Shown: positions 1-12,121, counted from the first letter of the stretch. The stretch: DNA of 64,000 nt from Luidia sarsii (GCA_949987565.1 OX465112.1:19131361-19195360), one strand, 5' to 3'. Numbers and translations are program-made. Notes: generated by a model not told the origin, from the letters alone.

Positions 1-237
1 TCGGGAAAACAGAAGGGTGGGCTGACATTTTTTGTCTTTATCATGCGCAAGATACTACTGTTGTTCCTGCCTTCAGTCGAAGTATTACTTTCCTCTGCTC
101 GTTTGTTGTTGAGGTACTCTTATCGGATTTTCATTTGAATTTAATGACACACGCATGCTTGGCGATAAGATAGTTGAAGGATTTTTGTGGTCAAACAAAT
201 TAAGTATTCACTAAAACAAAAACCGTCAACACTTTTT

Positions 238-575
238 TGGAACAATACCCAGGTTTCTGGGAAGATTTCTGTGGACGAAAAACCTAAGGATTCTGTAAAA
301 ACAACCCCTCTTATTTTGAGGAACAAACGAATTTCAGGGAGGATTTCTGTGGACGAAAAACTTAAGGATTCTGTAAAAACAACCCCTCTTATTTTGAGGA
401 ACAAACGAATTTCCGGGAAGATTTATGTGGACGAAAAACTTAAGGATTCTGTAAAAACAACCCCCTCTTATTTTGAGGAAAAAACGAATTTCAGGGAGGA
501 TTTCTGTAGACGAACGGAATAAAGTATTCTGTGATTGTAAAAGCCCCTCATTTTTTGAGGGGGAAATAGATTTTT
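238..575. repeat. 78-bp tandem repeat, about 4 copies
   Basis: The phrase TTCTGTAAAAACAACCCC recurs at 291, 369 and 447, a period of 78, with a decayed fourth copy near 530-575. Because 78 is a multiple of 3, both strands carry a repeated 26-codon open frame (187-522 on plus). No known protein was recognised. The flanks 1-237 and 576-1300 hold nothing recognisable beyond a foldback-element fragment at about 680-710. Confidence 0.85.
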
Positions 576-1539
576 GGGAGGAGGTCTGTTGAGGTCTGTT
601 GATGATGAGAAAGAATGAAGTGCTCTGTAAAAAGTGCTCTGTAATGAAGTGCTCTTTCGAGCCGATACGTGAAGTGCATACAATGACGGGCAGAGCACTC
701 GCTGTCTGAAAGAGTACCCAGCTTTTTTAAGACTTAAGCTCCTTCTTGTAAGAGATGACTTACATGCGTTGCCACCACAACTCTTTCCACTATTTCGTCG
801 CAGTAAATGTACTCATTTTTTTTTTGTTATCAGTGGTCCTGATGAGAAAATCGTCTCTCTTCTTTGTTTTATGACTGGCTTCGTGAAAAATCAAGACCCC
901 CAAAATCCGTCTCGAATTAATTCTAAAGTTAAACAAAAGTTAGGAATTCCCGTCGGACGTGCATCGTGTGTGGCTGCGTTGAGATGTGTGAAGGACACTT
1001 GACTGTTGGTGTTATGCCAAAAAAAAAAAGAGCGCTCGAAATCTAGCCCCAAGTGTTTGTGCATTTGAGGTGAACGATGGCGCTCCTCCAACGAAAGTGG
1101 TTGGAATCGAGTAGAAAAAAACACATAAAGGACTGGGGAGATAAAACAGCGTATTATATACAGACTGTCCATCGCGATAAGTTTTCTCCCCTCAAAAGTC
1201 TTTGTTTGCTTGGTTTAATGCATTATGCAAAGTGGAAGGGTGAATTTCGAAGCACTTTCGCCGTCCGTTTGGACATGGGCTAATGGTTGTGGGAATTAGT
1301 GGGGGGGGGGGGCTGGGGTGGGGTGGGGTGGGGTGGTGTATGGCGCTTGTGTGTACTTCGGCGTATTGTTGGCTTGTGTGCAAAAGGTCGTTACTGCAAC
1401 AACGGGTTGTCCCCGTAGATATTAGGCCTCATTCGCGGTGCGGGAAGGCGTTGGTGGGGGAGAGAAGGATGGGGGAGAGGTGGATGGGGGAGATGAGGAC
1501 TGAACGTCTTAAGCCGATATTTTGTCGAGCCTAAACTCG

Positions 1540-2152
1540 TATTCGAGCCCCTAGCCCCTAGCCCCGAGCCCCGAGCCTCGAGCCCCGAGCCCCGAGCCCC
1601 GAGCCTCGAACCCCGAGCCCCGAGCCCCGAGGCCCGAGCCCCGAGCCCCGAGCCCCGAGCCCCGAGCCCCGAGCCCCGAGCCCCGAGCCCCGAGCCCCGA
1701 GGCCCGAGCCCCGAGCCCCGAGGCCCGAGCCCCGAGCCCCGAGCCCCGAGCCTCGAACCCCGAGCCCCGAGCCCCGAGCCCCGAGCCCCTAGCCCCGAGC
1801 CCCGAGCCCCGAGCCCCGAGCCCCGAGCCCCGAGCCCCGAGCCCCGAGCCCCGAGCCCCGAGCCCCGAGCCTCGAACCCCGAGCCCCGAGCCCCGAGCCC
1901 CGAGCCCCGAGCCCCTAGCCCCTAGCCCCGAGCCCCGAGCCCCGAGCCCCGAGCCCCGAGCCCCGAGCCCCGAGCCCCGAGCCCCGAGCCCCGAGCCCCG
2001 AGCCCCGAGCCCCGAGCCCCGAGCCCCGAGCCCCGAGCCCCTAGCCCCGAGCCCCGAGCCCCGAGCCCCTAGCCCCTAGCCCCTAGCCCCGAGCCCCGAG
2101 CCCCGAGCCCCGAGCCCCGAGCCCCGAGCCCCGAGCCCCTAGCCCCGAGCGA
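1540..2152. repeat. CGAGCCC heptanucleotide array
   Basis: About 85 head-to-tail copies of CGAGCCC, with scattered variants TAGCCCC, AGGCCCG and CGAACCC. No gene. A poly-G run followed by GGGGT repeats (about 1304-1336) precedes it. Confidence 0.95.
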
Positions 2153-2207
2153 AAAGTTGGTCGCTCCAGTTTTGATGCTCGTTTACGGTCTTGCTTCCCA
2201 GATAAGA

Positions 2208-2445
2208 TTGGGAGGTTTGCACGGTGGTACTGCAATGACACTACACCATCTGCCGGCCACTCATCTCTTTCGAGATTGGGGCAAGGCTCCGAGAAGAGCC
2301 GGTCAGCTCTGTGCTCTGGCTCTCTACTAACGACGTCGAGGTACCGGCTCTTCTCAGAGCCACACTCCTCGAGCCAAGTTCCCCGCATCCCAACTGTTGC
2401 CGCCACCCGACAGACTTTCAAACCACACCCCCCCTTCCACGGGGT
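2208..2445. mobile_element. Foldback element, family B (degenerate)
   Basis: The left end GGAGGTTTGCACGGTGG faces a right end complementary to it near 2400-2445 (GACAGACTTTCAAACC). Inside, GAGAAGAGCCGGT (2292 on) is mirrored by ACCGGCTCTTCTC (2343 on). It shares the AGAGCCGGT and GTTTGC-GTGACACC modules of the family B copies at 37.8-38.5 kb and 51.6-51.9 kb. 2446-2980 holds no gene. Confidence 0.55.
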
Positions 2446-2984
2446 TGTCAACTTTGGCACCCTTGTTCCGAAATGTCCAGACTTACGAATTCCCCGTTGT
2501 TCTGATACTGAATTATTTACGTATAGGTCTATCTCTTACGAGCAGACCTTTCAAGTGCCCGGACCAGACGCGCGTTAGTGCAGAATTCAACTAAAGGACT
2601 CGTAGCGCTCAAGGAAAATAGGTGAACTATACATTTGCAGATGTCTGTATATAGTTTTAAGCCTCACTTTACTCAGATAAGGCGGGAGAAGAATAGCCAG
2701 CCTGTCCGCCAGAGACGGCGACTATTTGGAATGCGGATTCTTGCGCTAAGAGCTGTGCGGTCTTAAGAAGGGATACTAAACTAACATTTGCACGAAAGCA
2801 ATCAAGGAGGCGATGTCAATACTAACGCCGAGATGGTACGCCGGTGCGAACGGGGGTCCCTCGTACTCGTCCGGGCACATGCCGCTGGACTAGCGGACCC
2901 TACTCTCTCTCTCCCTCGGAGTATTTGCGCACACAACTTAGCAAGTACTTCTTAAGTCGCGGCCAAGACAAACTTAACCGCTGA

Positions 2985-3150
2985 AGCGAACAAAAGGCAC
3001 AGTCGGATAAAGGAGAAAGAAAAGTAGACGGAGAGAAAGGAGTAAGACGACCAAAAATGGGGGGAATGGGAGGAGGAGAAGGAGGAGAAGCAGGAGTAGG
3101 AGGAGGAGGGGGAGGAGAGGGAGGAGAGATGAGGAGAAGGGTAAATGTGA
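2985..3150. repeat. GGA-rich purine tract
   Basis: Imperfect GGAGGA/GGAGAA purine tract. Open frames across it encode only Ser/Pro/Leu repeats. Confidence 0.85.
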
Positions 3151-3264
3151 AAGTCCTTGTGCACACACGACTCTGAAAGGGATCTGGTGGGGCTTGGGTC
3201 TGACGCCGGACAAGCGGTGTATTCCCGCAAAGCCCTCGGATCACTGGGGATTAAAGTTTAGGGG

Positions 3265-3486
3265 ACAACCGAGCGGGAGGACGGGAAGAGGGAGAGAGGG
3301 GAAGGGAGAGAGAGGGGGGGTGAGTGTGGAAGGAGAGAGACTTAGAGAGAGGGGGGAATGGAGAGACAGGTAGAGAGAGGGAGAGAGAGATGAAGAGATA
3401 GAGGGAGGGAGAGAGAGAGAGAGAGGGGGAATGGAGAGACAGGTAGAAAGATATGAAGAGATAGAGGGGGAGAGAGAGAGGGAGGG

Positions 3487-3517
<31 letters not shown>

Positions 3518-3625
3518 GAGGGGTGAGAGAGAGGGAGGGAGAGGGACAGAGATGTGCGGAGAGGGAGAGGGAGAGAGGGGGAAGGGAGAGGGGAGAGACG
3601 AGGAGAGAGAGGGAGAGAGTGACGG
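3265..3625. repeat. GA-rich microsatellite
   Basis: GAGAGG/GAGA purine tract of about 360 bases. 3626-4540 downstream contains no recognisable gene. Confidence 0.9.
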
Positions 3626-4549
3626 GCGAGTGACGCGCCAACCCACCCGCGCGGCAACCCCAAGCCCACACGGTGAGCACAGTTGTCAATATTGACAGCG
3701 CTAATGTGTTTGCCCAGGCCATAGCAGCTAAAAACAACACGCTGACGAGTCGGGTACCTCCCATCCAACACACAGGGCAGCCGGCCCTGCCCATTGCGCA
3801 CCGATGCGATGGTCCTTCCCGCTGTAAAGTCACCCCAGTCAACTCGTCCCTTCCCCCACCCTCAATTCAATTAACAAGACTCGTTCACACCAGAAGGAAG
3901 TTTCCCCCCGCGATCCCATCACCCGGCCTTTGCCCGGCCCGCTAATTTCGTATGTAAATCCCGCCATTAAGACCCGGCAAATTAATTAAAGTGATTTGTA
4001 CTTAGGCTCCGAACGACTTGTCTATAACCTGGCTGCGTCCACCGCGCACCTAATGGGTGGTGGTCGGGATGAGTTGACGGGAAGGGGTAATTAATTCGGG
4101 CCTATATCGACGCCTCGAAGAATACATAAGACAAACACGGACGCTCTCGAACGGGCCCAGCGCATACATGCAGTGTCGTCGCATGGGATGAGAGCACTGC
4201 CCAGCACGGCCACCGGAAGGCAGGCTGCGGATAAAGAAGCAAGAAAATAAAGTTGAGCCAGAAAAGAGACAATCGAAGTCTGGAATTACATAAGCGAGCT
4301 GCACTTAGCTTACCCCCAACTCTTTGTCACTCTGGAAATCGCGAATAAGTCGTAACGTAAGGCAAGCGAACATCTATTGTCTCAGTAGAGGAAATGTGGT
4401 GCCAAACCCAAATCTTTGGCAAAATCATTGACCCCAACGCTCATGGTCCGGTCGTGTCTGAGATGTTGGCCGATACAATCCAACACCTTGTGTTTGTTTT
4501 TATCGACCAATTATCTTACCATAATTTGTTACCGATTTTGTCGTACCAA

Positions 4550-4750
4550 ATCGAAAACAAATCACATTTCTCTTACCCGTTGTCAATTGTCGCAGGCATC
4601 TAGAAGTAGAAACAGGCGTTTGGCCCTGGTTTCTTGGTGGAAACTTCGGTATGTACTTATGAAGGCAGCAAACTTTCAACCCGTATTGTCAGGTTGTATT
4701 CGACGGAGACGAAGCCGGAGCCTAAGCCCGATCCATATGGATTCGTAGAA
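4550..4750. mobile_element. Dispersed repeat, family C (partial)
   Basis: Shares GCATCTAGAA, TTTCTTGGTG, GTACTTAT, ATTGTCAGG and GACGGAGACGAAGCC, in the same order, with 26851-27050. The right end GAGACGAAGCCGGAGCC is kept; the left end is not clear. 4751-5224 holds nothing recognisable. Confidence 0.55.
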
Positions 4751-5224
4751 AGGCTTTGGACTCTTTATACACGCTGATGTGAGATAGGCACGGCTAAACA
4801 TGGCCGAGCAATATTCTTACGTTTGTTTGGCGAAGTTTGGTTCTACAATGTTTTGTTCAATCAGTGCGCAGGGACACCATAGTTTGGGCGGATGTGTTTT
4901 TATCTTTGTCTAGTCGCAAGACTATACTCTGTGTGGTAGTTTGCTTTGTGCTATAACTATTTAGTTAGAATGGACGTGAAGATTGAAATGTCCCTTATTG
5001 TGTGGGGGTGCGGGTGGGGGAGTGCTGCCCTGACTTGACTTCCTCTCTTCCTCACGATCCCAGGGCGAGCAGTGTTGAGTGTTGACCCTCTTTAGCCTCG
5101 CTTTGGTCTCTGTCAAACCGGATTCAACATATCTCGGATGTTCCCAATGCGGAGTGTACCAGTGCTCGTCGTCGCCTCTCTTTTTTCGCGCACACAAAAC
5201 GGGAAAGCGATATTTCCGGACTCG

Positions 5225-5548
5225 CAGACGAAACCAAATACTCTCTCCTAGTGCTCTCTCTCTCAATCCCTCCTCTCTCTCCAGTCTGCACCCCTCTCTG
5301 TCTCTCCACCCCCTCTCTCCACCCTCTGTCTGTCTGTCTGTCTGTCTATCTCTCTCTCTTTCTTCACACTCTCTCTGTCTCTCCACCCCCTCTCTCCACC
5401 CTCTGTCTTTCTGTCTGTCTGTCTATCTCTCTCTCTTTCTCCACCCTCTCTCTCTGTCTCTCCACCCCTCTCTCTCCACCCTCTCTCTCCACCCTCTCTC
5501 TTTCTGTCTCTCTGACTGTCTGTCTGTCTGTCTGTATGTATGTATGTA

Positions 5549-5607
<59 letters not shown>

Positions 5608-6015
5608 ATGTATGTCTGTATGTATGTCTGTCTGTCTATCTCTCTCTTTCTCCACCCTCTCTCTGTCTCTCCACCCCTCTCTCTGCACCCTCTCTCTCTC
5701 CACCTGCTCTCTTTCTGTCTGTCTGTCTGTCTCTCTCTCTCTCCATCCCCTATCTTTACACCCTCCCTTTCTCCACCCACTCTCTGTCTGCCTGTCTCTC
5801 TCTCCACCCTCTCTGTCTGTCTTTCCACCCTCTCTGTCTGTATGTCTGTCTGTCTGTCTGTCTCTCTCTATCTGTCTCTCCACTGGTCTCTCCCTCTCCC
5901 TCCCTCTCTCCCTCTTTCCCCGTCTCTCCACTACCCCCCTCTCTCCCACTGTCTCTCTCAACTTCCCCTCCCCCTCTCCCCCTCTCTCTCTCCCCCTCTC
6001 TCTCTTCCCCCTTGA
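5225..6015. repeat. CT-rich microsatellite with TCTG/TGTA core
   Basis: About 790 bases of CTCT and TCTG repeat. The purest part is (TCTG)n at 5515-5635, with TGTA variants. Open frames on both strands are low-complexity. Confidence 0.95.
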
Positions 6016-8394
6016 ATAGGACTAGCCCTAAGTGTTTAATGGTCTACGCCATTGTGCTCCGTGAACCATTTCGGTGTTTTTCTCTTCAAATTGACCGGGT
6101 TAGGGGGTTGGGATAGAGAGCGGGAATCCATTCTTCAGACTGTTTGCCGTTCGATAAGAGCCCTTTCCCTCCGCTCCGTCTCGGCCATAGAGTTCGGCTG
6201 ACAGAAGTCTATTTGCTGGTAAATATATCGTCTACTGAGCCGGCTCGTAGCGCCAATGGGCGCTCCTATGTACATGGACTGGAAAATATGTTGGATAAAA
6301 CGTGTTGAGAAAAGAAGAAGAAGAAGAAAGCACCGTCTTCCTTATTAAGAGTTGGCCTGGTATAATCGTTAATTGCATAAGGAGGTTCGTCGTTGTTTTT
6401 GAGCGGCGCAAGTGGACGAAAACGACAACACGATTCGGCTTTCTTTGACCGGTATAGTGTTCCCGCTGAACGGTACGTGCCCGGGATCTCCGAATTCGGA
6501 GCGCCGGTGATCAGATGTTACCTCATACTGGTCATAACAAGGAGGTATTGGGCGAGCCTAATAGTAATACCTCCTTGGTCATAATCAGGTACCGACCATT
6601 CATTGCTTATTGATAGAATGTGACTATTAGGACCTCTGTCCATGTGGACAAATACAAACCCATGAGCAAGTCATTAACGCCATTATTAACGAGTGCCCTG
6701 TGATGAGACCCAAATATAGGCCTACCAGAGAAGAAGAAGAATGTGACTGATTCCCTTGCTTCGATAATCTGGTGTGTGCTTACCTGCATCCAGCGGAATT
6801 GGATAGTATTTGAAGGTTTGCACGCTGGGGGTACCATTGGAAGGTTTACGGTGATACTGCAAACTTCGAGACCGAGTGTGACTCTGAGATGAGTCGATAT
6901 AAACTCGACGTTTCGGGGCAGTGTATACTCTGCCCGTCCGTCCGGGAAGCGACTATAGGATGGGGGTCCGTCGTTTCGTCGTTAGAACATTGATCCTTCC
7001 TCCATGGTCAGAAGACGCAGCGTTGGAGCTCGTCTGTAAGTGCCTCGCGACTTGGGTCCAGAGACTCGGTAGTAAACCACTAGCTGACTCGCCACTCCCT
7101 GGTTCCCCGACCTTCACACGAAGCCGTGAACCCGTTCACATGAAGCTCTAGGTTCGCAACCAACCCCCTTCCTTAAGAAAGTAAGGAAATCTTGAGGAAA
7201 CACGAAAGTGTCTGTATAATGTCAACGTGTCTGTTCTATGGTCCGGCCACTTCCAGTTGACACGCCCCGGCACTTCAACCCTCGGCTTCAAAACCCCATG
7301 AATTACACGGCCGTAAATCATCTCTCTCTCTCTCTCTGTTCCCGGCCATAGATATTTTATCGACCGGAGACCCGCTGTACGACAGGCAATTATCTTCAGA
7401 CACCTCAGACGACTCACAAGAAGAAACAAACACAAAATCACACAAACTCTCTTAAGTTTTTGATTTGTTGGTATATTTCTGGTATATCTCTACATTCACA
7501 TACAATACTCAATGTCGTTTTTTGTGTATATATACTCTGATATAAGTTACACTATTTACATCGTCTATTTTGTATAGCGAGGCCTGGGAGGGCCGTGTGA
7601 CGCAGGGCCTCGTTTGACGAGCAATTTCGAGGCCAACTTTAATGACACCGCAATCCAAGGAGGAATGCTGGATGGTTGGGGGGGGGGGTGGGTAGAGGAG
7701 GAGGGTGAGGGGGTGTCATTTGGAAATTAACGCTCCCCGATACGGCATTGACAGTCTGTGACATCAACGATTCGCAGGAAGACTGGAAATCGGAGACCGG
7801 GACCGATTGGTTGTTAATTACCTTGTCCGACGATAGTGGAGATAGTGGAGATACGACCTGTCATGTGCAATCCTTAACAACAAGAAAGTGATAATCATTT
7901 TCATTGGGTCCTTGCCAGCCGACTGCAGTACGGATCGGCATTTTGATGCGTTTCTGAATGATCGATTCGAGAGGCAATCATATTTAGGCCACGATGTCTG
8001 GTTCCGGATCGATATTTGTCGGGGCATTGTCATAAATATAGGAGAGGAGCTTGCTCTATGGTTGGGACCAACCCACTGCAGAATCAGTGCAGTTTGACCA
8101 AGCCCTCGTAACCTCAACTTACGACGGAGAACCCATCGTAAGCTGTCATTCACCTTGGCTTCTGTGCACCGCTTATTGTCATGCGATTGCGATGAGGTTG
8201 GCTTTTGCGCAGTCCAACCTTGGGTTTTGTTTTTTAAGCTTTCGGCCAAGAGTGTGGACGCGTTGGATATTGACGCGTGTTCTCTTTATGGGCCTATACC
8301 TAGTTCAAGGATAGATGCGCAGATGCATGATATGTCCAGGAACCGGGACACAGTTACATGTATTGTGAAGAAGAATTCAAACAAATGGGTAAAG
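6016..8394. other. Non-coding stretch without recognisable gene
   Basis: Contains a small hairpin flanked by direct repeats (6530-6584), a family B foldback fragment (6838-6950, GTTTACGGTGATACTGC then CTCGACGTTTCGGGGCAG), a short CT run at 7320-7340 and a poly-G tract at 7679-7689. Open frames here are short and unlike known proteins. Confidence 0.6.
6530..6584. repeat. Small hairpin with 12-bp arms and flanking 8-bp direct repeats
   Basis: CAAGGAGGTATT (6538-6549) and AATACCTCCTTG (6566-6577) are exact complements around a 16-base loop. GGTCATAA occurs at 6530-6537 and 6577-6584, so the flanks are direct repeats. Confidence 0.6.
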
Positions 8395-8560
8395 GAATGG
8401 TCAAATGCTTCTGGTTGGCGCCCCCATCTCGGCAAAGACTAGTTGACTACCGGTAATTGACTATTCGGGAAGGCCGCCATCTACGGCCTGGATAGCTCAG
8501 ATGGTAAGAGCGCTGGTACGCAAAAGCAGAGGTCTCGGGTCCAGTCAAAGATTTCTTTGC
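8395..8560 (+). mobile_element. tRNA-derived SINE-like element (solitary)
   Basis: CTGGATAGCTCAGATGG carries a Pol III A box (TAGCTCAGATGG, 8492-8503). About 34 bases on, GGGTCCAGTC is a weak B box (8537-8546). The upstream part CAAAGACTAGTTGACTA is shared with the tandem array at 44.8-45.5 kb, so both belong to one family. It does not fold into a complete functional tRNA and no anticodon could be assigned. Confidence 0.55.
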
Positions 8561-8758
8561 CATTTTCCCCCCCCCCCCCGAAATTGCAATATAATGTTTT
8601 TGTTTCCTCCCGTAGCGACTTATCTCCTGTACAAAGTGAAATGATAGTAATGTCTCTTCTTCGTGATATTTACATCAGGGTGGTTCTTTGGTGGAAGTGG
8701 TGGTGTCGGCGGTGGAGGTGATGGTTGCGTTGTGGTGACGTCACTCTCGACGTCAGTG

Positions 8759-9318
8759 TCATTGGCCGAAGAGGAGGCTGTTCAAAGGGAAGTGCGAATG
8801 GCCGCAGATGGGTGGCGGCGGGAAGGCGTGGCAGCCGAACTGCCCCATGAGTCCGTGGTAGGCAGCGGCGGCAGCGGCGGCAGGCGAGGAGCCGGCCAGG
8901 CCGGCAGCCGGCTCCCCGTAGAAGGCCGGCCCGACCTGGTGCGGGTCCCGGAACAACACCTTGACGGCCACCTTCTTGGCCGGCGGGCCGGGCGGCGAGG
9001 GCCCGGCGTCGACGGCGGCCGCCATCAGCTGCTTCCGCTTGGTCTTGTAGCGCCGGTTCTGGAACCAGATCTTGACCTGCTGCTCAGTCAGCTTGAGGGC
9101 GGCGGCCAGGTCGGCCCGCTCCGGCCCGCTCAGGTAGCGCTGGTGGCCGAAGCGGCGCTCCAGCTCGAAGACCTGGGCGTGGGAGAAGGCCGCCCGGGAG
9201 CGCTTCTTGCGACCCTCCTTGAGCAGAAGCGAGGAGGCCGGGGAGGGCCGCGGGGACGCCAGGCCCGAAGACTTGGCGTCCTCCTCCTCCGTGTGCTCCG
9301 CTGTTACTCCTCGATCAT
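8759..9318 (-). CDS. NK3 (bagpipe/Nkx3-2): NK3/bagpipe homeobox gene, exon 2 (homeodomain and C-terminus)
   Basis: Second and last coding exon of an NK3-class homeodomain transcription factor, a nuclear DNA-binding protein. Joined to the exon at 11923-12457 it gives a protein of 364 residues. The homeodomain is residues 216-275, beginning [19 protein letters not shown], with helix 3 [10 protein letters not shown]: Trp48, Asn51 and the NK-class Tyr54 are all present. Residues 292-303, [12 protein letters not shown], match the conserved block that follows the homeodomain in bagpipe/Nkx3-2 proteins and separate it from NK2 and NK4. After it come a poly-Ala run and a short Pro-rich tail ending LLFGQ and a stop. 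The acceptor is TTTCCTACAG, ending at 9319; the exon opens in phase 1, matching the donor of exon 1. Family knowledge: bagpipe acts in visceral mesoderm and Nkx3-2 in skeletal patterning. No clear AATAAA was seen downstream. A palindromic TGACGTCA lies at 8736-8743, just past the stop. Confidence 0.93.
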
Positions 9319-9324
9319 CTGTAG

Positions 9325-9655
9325 GAAACAGGAAGAGGAAGGAGAGAGAGGGGAAGGAGGGAGAGGGAGAGAGAGGGGAAGGAAGGAGAGGGGGAGGGAG
9401 TGAGAGAAAGAGGGGAAGGAGGGAGAGGGAGAGGGAGTGAGAGAAAGAGGGGAAGGAGGGAGAGGGAGAGGGAGTGAGAGAGAGGGGGAGAGGGGGAGAG
9501 AGAGAAAGAGTGAAGAGATAGAGAGAGGGAGAGGAAGAGAGAGGTTGGGAGAGAGAGGTACAGAGAGAGTGGCAGAGAGAGGCAGAGAGAGAAAGGGATC
9601 ATATAGAGATAGAGATAGATAGAGATAGATTGATATAGAGAGACAGACAGAGAGA
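9325..9655. repeat. GA-rich microsatellite in NK3 intron, next to the acceptor
   Basis: GAGAGG/GAGGGAGA purine tract, pyrimidine-rich in the NK3 transcript; it runs up to the acceptor of exon 2. Some GATAGATA at its far end. 9656-10220 holds no gene. Confidence 0.93.
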
Positions 9656-10326
9656 GAGAAAGGAAAAAACGTCAATATTAAAAACAAATAGGAAATACCA
9701 ATACCCAACCCGAGACGTAATCAAAAGTGAAGGTCCCCCGCCGGGGCTTGAGCGTGCTCTCGGCCGTTAAACAAACTCGGAGCTCCCGGTGGTCCGGTGC
9801 TCGGAGCTGCGCTGCCATCCTAGGCCCGGCGTGGTGTGTTTTTCTTGAGCCGGGCTGGCACTGGGAGCGAGCCGACCGCACGCACCCTCGTTCGCGCGGC
9901 ATGCAGCGGAGAGGGAGGACCCCCGAAGACCCCCCAAAAATGAAAAAAAAAATGAAATAAAAAATCGGGTGCGTCGTACTACTTTGTGGGGGCCGTGACG
10001 GGATGTCAGTTGGTTTTTTAATTCGTCGTGACTATGGTATTTCTGTCGTGCCAGGTCAAAATGTGGGTGGAGGGGAGGGGAGGGGAGAGGGATGGGGAGG
10101 GGGTGGGAGGTTGGTTTCTGTTGTAGACCTGACATCCTAAATCGTGCGCGCAAGGAAGATCATCGCATCCCCAAACAGTCGAACAATCCCCTATACTGTA
10201 CTATATAATTATTATATAAGATTTGTAAGGTTTGCATGGTGGAAGTACCAAGTGGAAGGTTGTTTGAGGTGACACCATGTAACGCGTCTCTTTTAGACGG
10301 AATGTGGCTCCGAAAAGTGGCTCTGA

Positions 10327-10386
10327 AGAGAGAGGTGGATAGAGAGAGAGAAAGAAAGAGATGGAGAGATAGAGAGAGGGGAGGGA

Positions 10387-10428
<42 letters not shown>

Positions 10429-10545
10429 AGGGAGAGAGTGTGAGAGAGAGAGAGAAAGAGAGAGGGAGAGATAGAGAGAGGGGAGGGAGAGAGTGTGAGA
10501 GAGAGAGAGAGAAAGAGAGAGGGAGAGATAGAAAGAGGGGAGGGA

Positions 10546-10596
<51 letters not shown>

Positions 10597-11000
10597 GAGA
10601 GATAGAGAGAGGGGAGGGGAGAGAGTGTGAGAGAGAGAGAGAGAAAGAGAGAGGGAGAGATAGAGAGAGGGGAGGGAGAGAGTGAGAGAGAGATAGAGAG
10701 ATAGAGAGATAAAGAGAGGTGGGGAGAGAGATGGGGGCGGAAAGAGAGAGAGAGAGTGAGAGAGACAGAGAGATAGATAGAGGGGGAGAGAGAGATAGAG
10801 AGAGAGAGAGAGAGGGAGGGAAAGAGAAAAGGGGAGAGATAGATAGAGAGAGAGGGAGGAAGAGAGAAAAGGGGAGAGATAGATACAGAGAGAGATAGAG
10901 AGAGAGAGGGAGGGAGAGAGAGAAGGGGAGAGAGAAAGATTGAGAGAGATAGAGAGAGAGAGAGAGAGGGAGAGAGAGAGAAGGGGGAGAGAAAGATAGA
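10327..11000. repeat. GA microsatellite in NK3 intron
   Basis: About 670 bases of (GA)n with GATA and GGGA interruptions. A unit ending GATAGAGAGAGGGGAGGG recurs about every 80-110 bases. Confidence 0.93.
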
Positions 11001-11004
11001 GTCT

Positions 11005-11115
11005 CCTGATGACGGGCAGAGTACTCACTGCCCGAAACGTTGATTTACCGGCTCTTTTCAGAGCCACACTGTGAAAAGAGATGTGTTATATACATGGTGT
11101 TACCGCAAACCTTCC
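11005..11115. mobile_element. Foldback element end, family B
   Basis: CTGATGACGGGCAGAGTACTCACTG, then CCCGAAACGTTG, CGGCTCTTTTCAGAGCC and GGTGTTACCGCAAACC: one full arm of family B in reverse orientation. The complementary end (GTTTGCATGG...) lies before the GA tract near 10225, so the element may be split by the microsatellite. Confidence 0.6.
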
Positions 11116-11922
11116 ACTCAATCCCTACATTGCATCTGGATTCTCGATCCCTCCCCCCGAAAAATTAAACTTTAATTTGAGCAAAGAAAACCCCAGATAA
11201 TTACAACAAAAAAATGCTGCCCGCTGCTCACTGTCCGAAAAGACAAAACATACAATGCTAATTGTTTTGGAGAGGCACCGACGTTGCGATCCATGTTGGG
11301 ATGGAAACGTCAGGCCCTCCACATAAAACGGCACAAGTCTTACCAAAACAAAAACTCCTCCGTGATCTGGTCGCGATATCGACCAGAGTCAAACTCAAGA
11401 GTTTAGTGGGGGGGGGGGGAATGGGTCTCAGATATGATAATAATTCGTGGGGCGGGGAATCGCATTTCCCCGTCACTCAAGTCGTCGTTCTCATTGGCTT
11501 TTCCGCCGGCGGAAAAGCCTCACCCTTTTCCCCTACATCTTCTTGTTCTTCGTCGTCTTCTTCTTTTATTTCGGCCCAAAAGTCCACAGGCCCAAGACAG
11601 AGCACTACAGGCTATCGTTGACAGTCCGAGATACTAGCATGCCGGTCCCGTGAACATGGAAATAATGCATTCTGCCATCCCTGATATGTCACGGTTTACA
11701 AGAGTATAGTTCCCCCCATTTCAGATCTTATAAATGCTTCCGTAACCACAGAGCTATCCAGTACTTGGCCTTGACCGTCTGCATTATCGGAAGGTTATCT
11801 TTGCTTCTCCTAGCCTTGATCAAGTCGCCGGCTTACGATTTAGACAATCTGAATCCAGCCTTTCGACCTTTATTTTCTGACAATTTTTCTTAATTGTGAA
11901 TTGGTTTGGATGATTAGCTTAC

Positions 11923-12121
11923 CTTCGTCAACTGGTCTGGAGTGCGGTCGTTTTTCCTCATCGCCGCTCGGCGAATTGGGAGAGGCGAAGACGCCGTGGT
12001 GTGGTCCCTCCTCCACCGGGAACACTCTGTCCGTTTGCCGGCAGGCGGCCGGTCTCTCCGTCGGCACCTGGTGGTGGTGACGCTTGTGGTGGTGGTGGTG
12101 GTGGTGGTGAGGGCGGTGGGG

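Larger units (their letters stand above)
9319..11922 (-). other. NK3 intron 1
   Basis: Intron of 2604 bases with GTAAGC donor and CCTACAG acceptor. More than a third of it is simple GA repeat (CT in the transcript): about 330 bases directly beside the acceptor (9325-9655) and about 670 bases at 10327-11000. A foldback-type dispersed repeat lies at about 11005-11115, with half of a related end near 10220-10330. The remainder (11116-11922) shows no gene. Confidence 0.85.

Noticed and set aside
8488..8550. Functional tRNA gene
   Set aside because: A box is good but the B box is poor, and no consistent acceptor stem or anticodon arm could be drawn; fits a SINE head better.
8663..9403. 246-codon plus-strand frame over NK3 exon 2
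   Set aside because: Antisense of the homeodomain exon running into a GA repeat.
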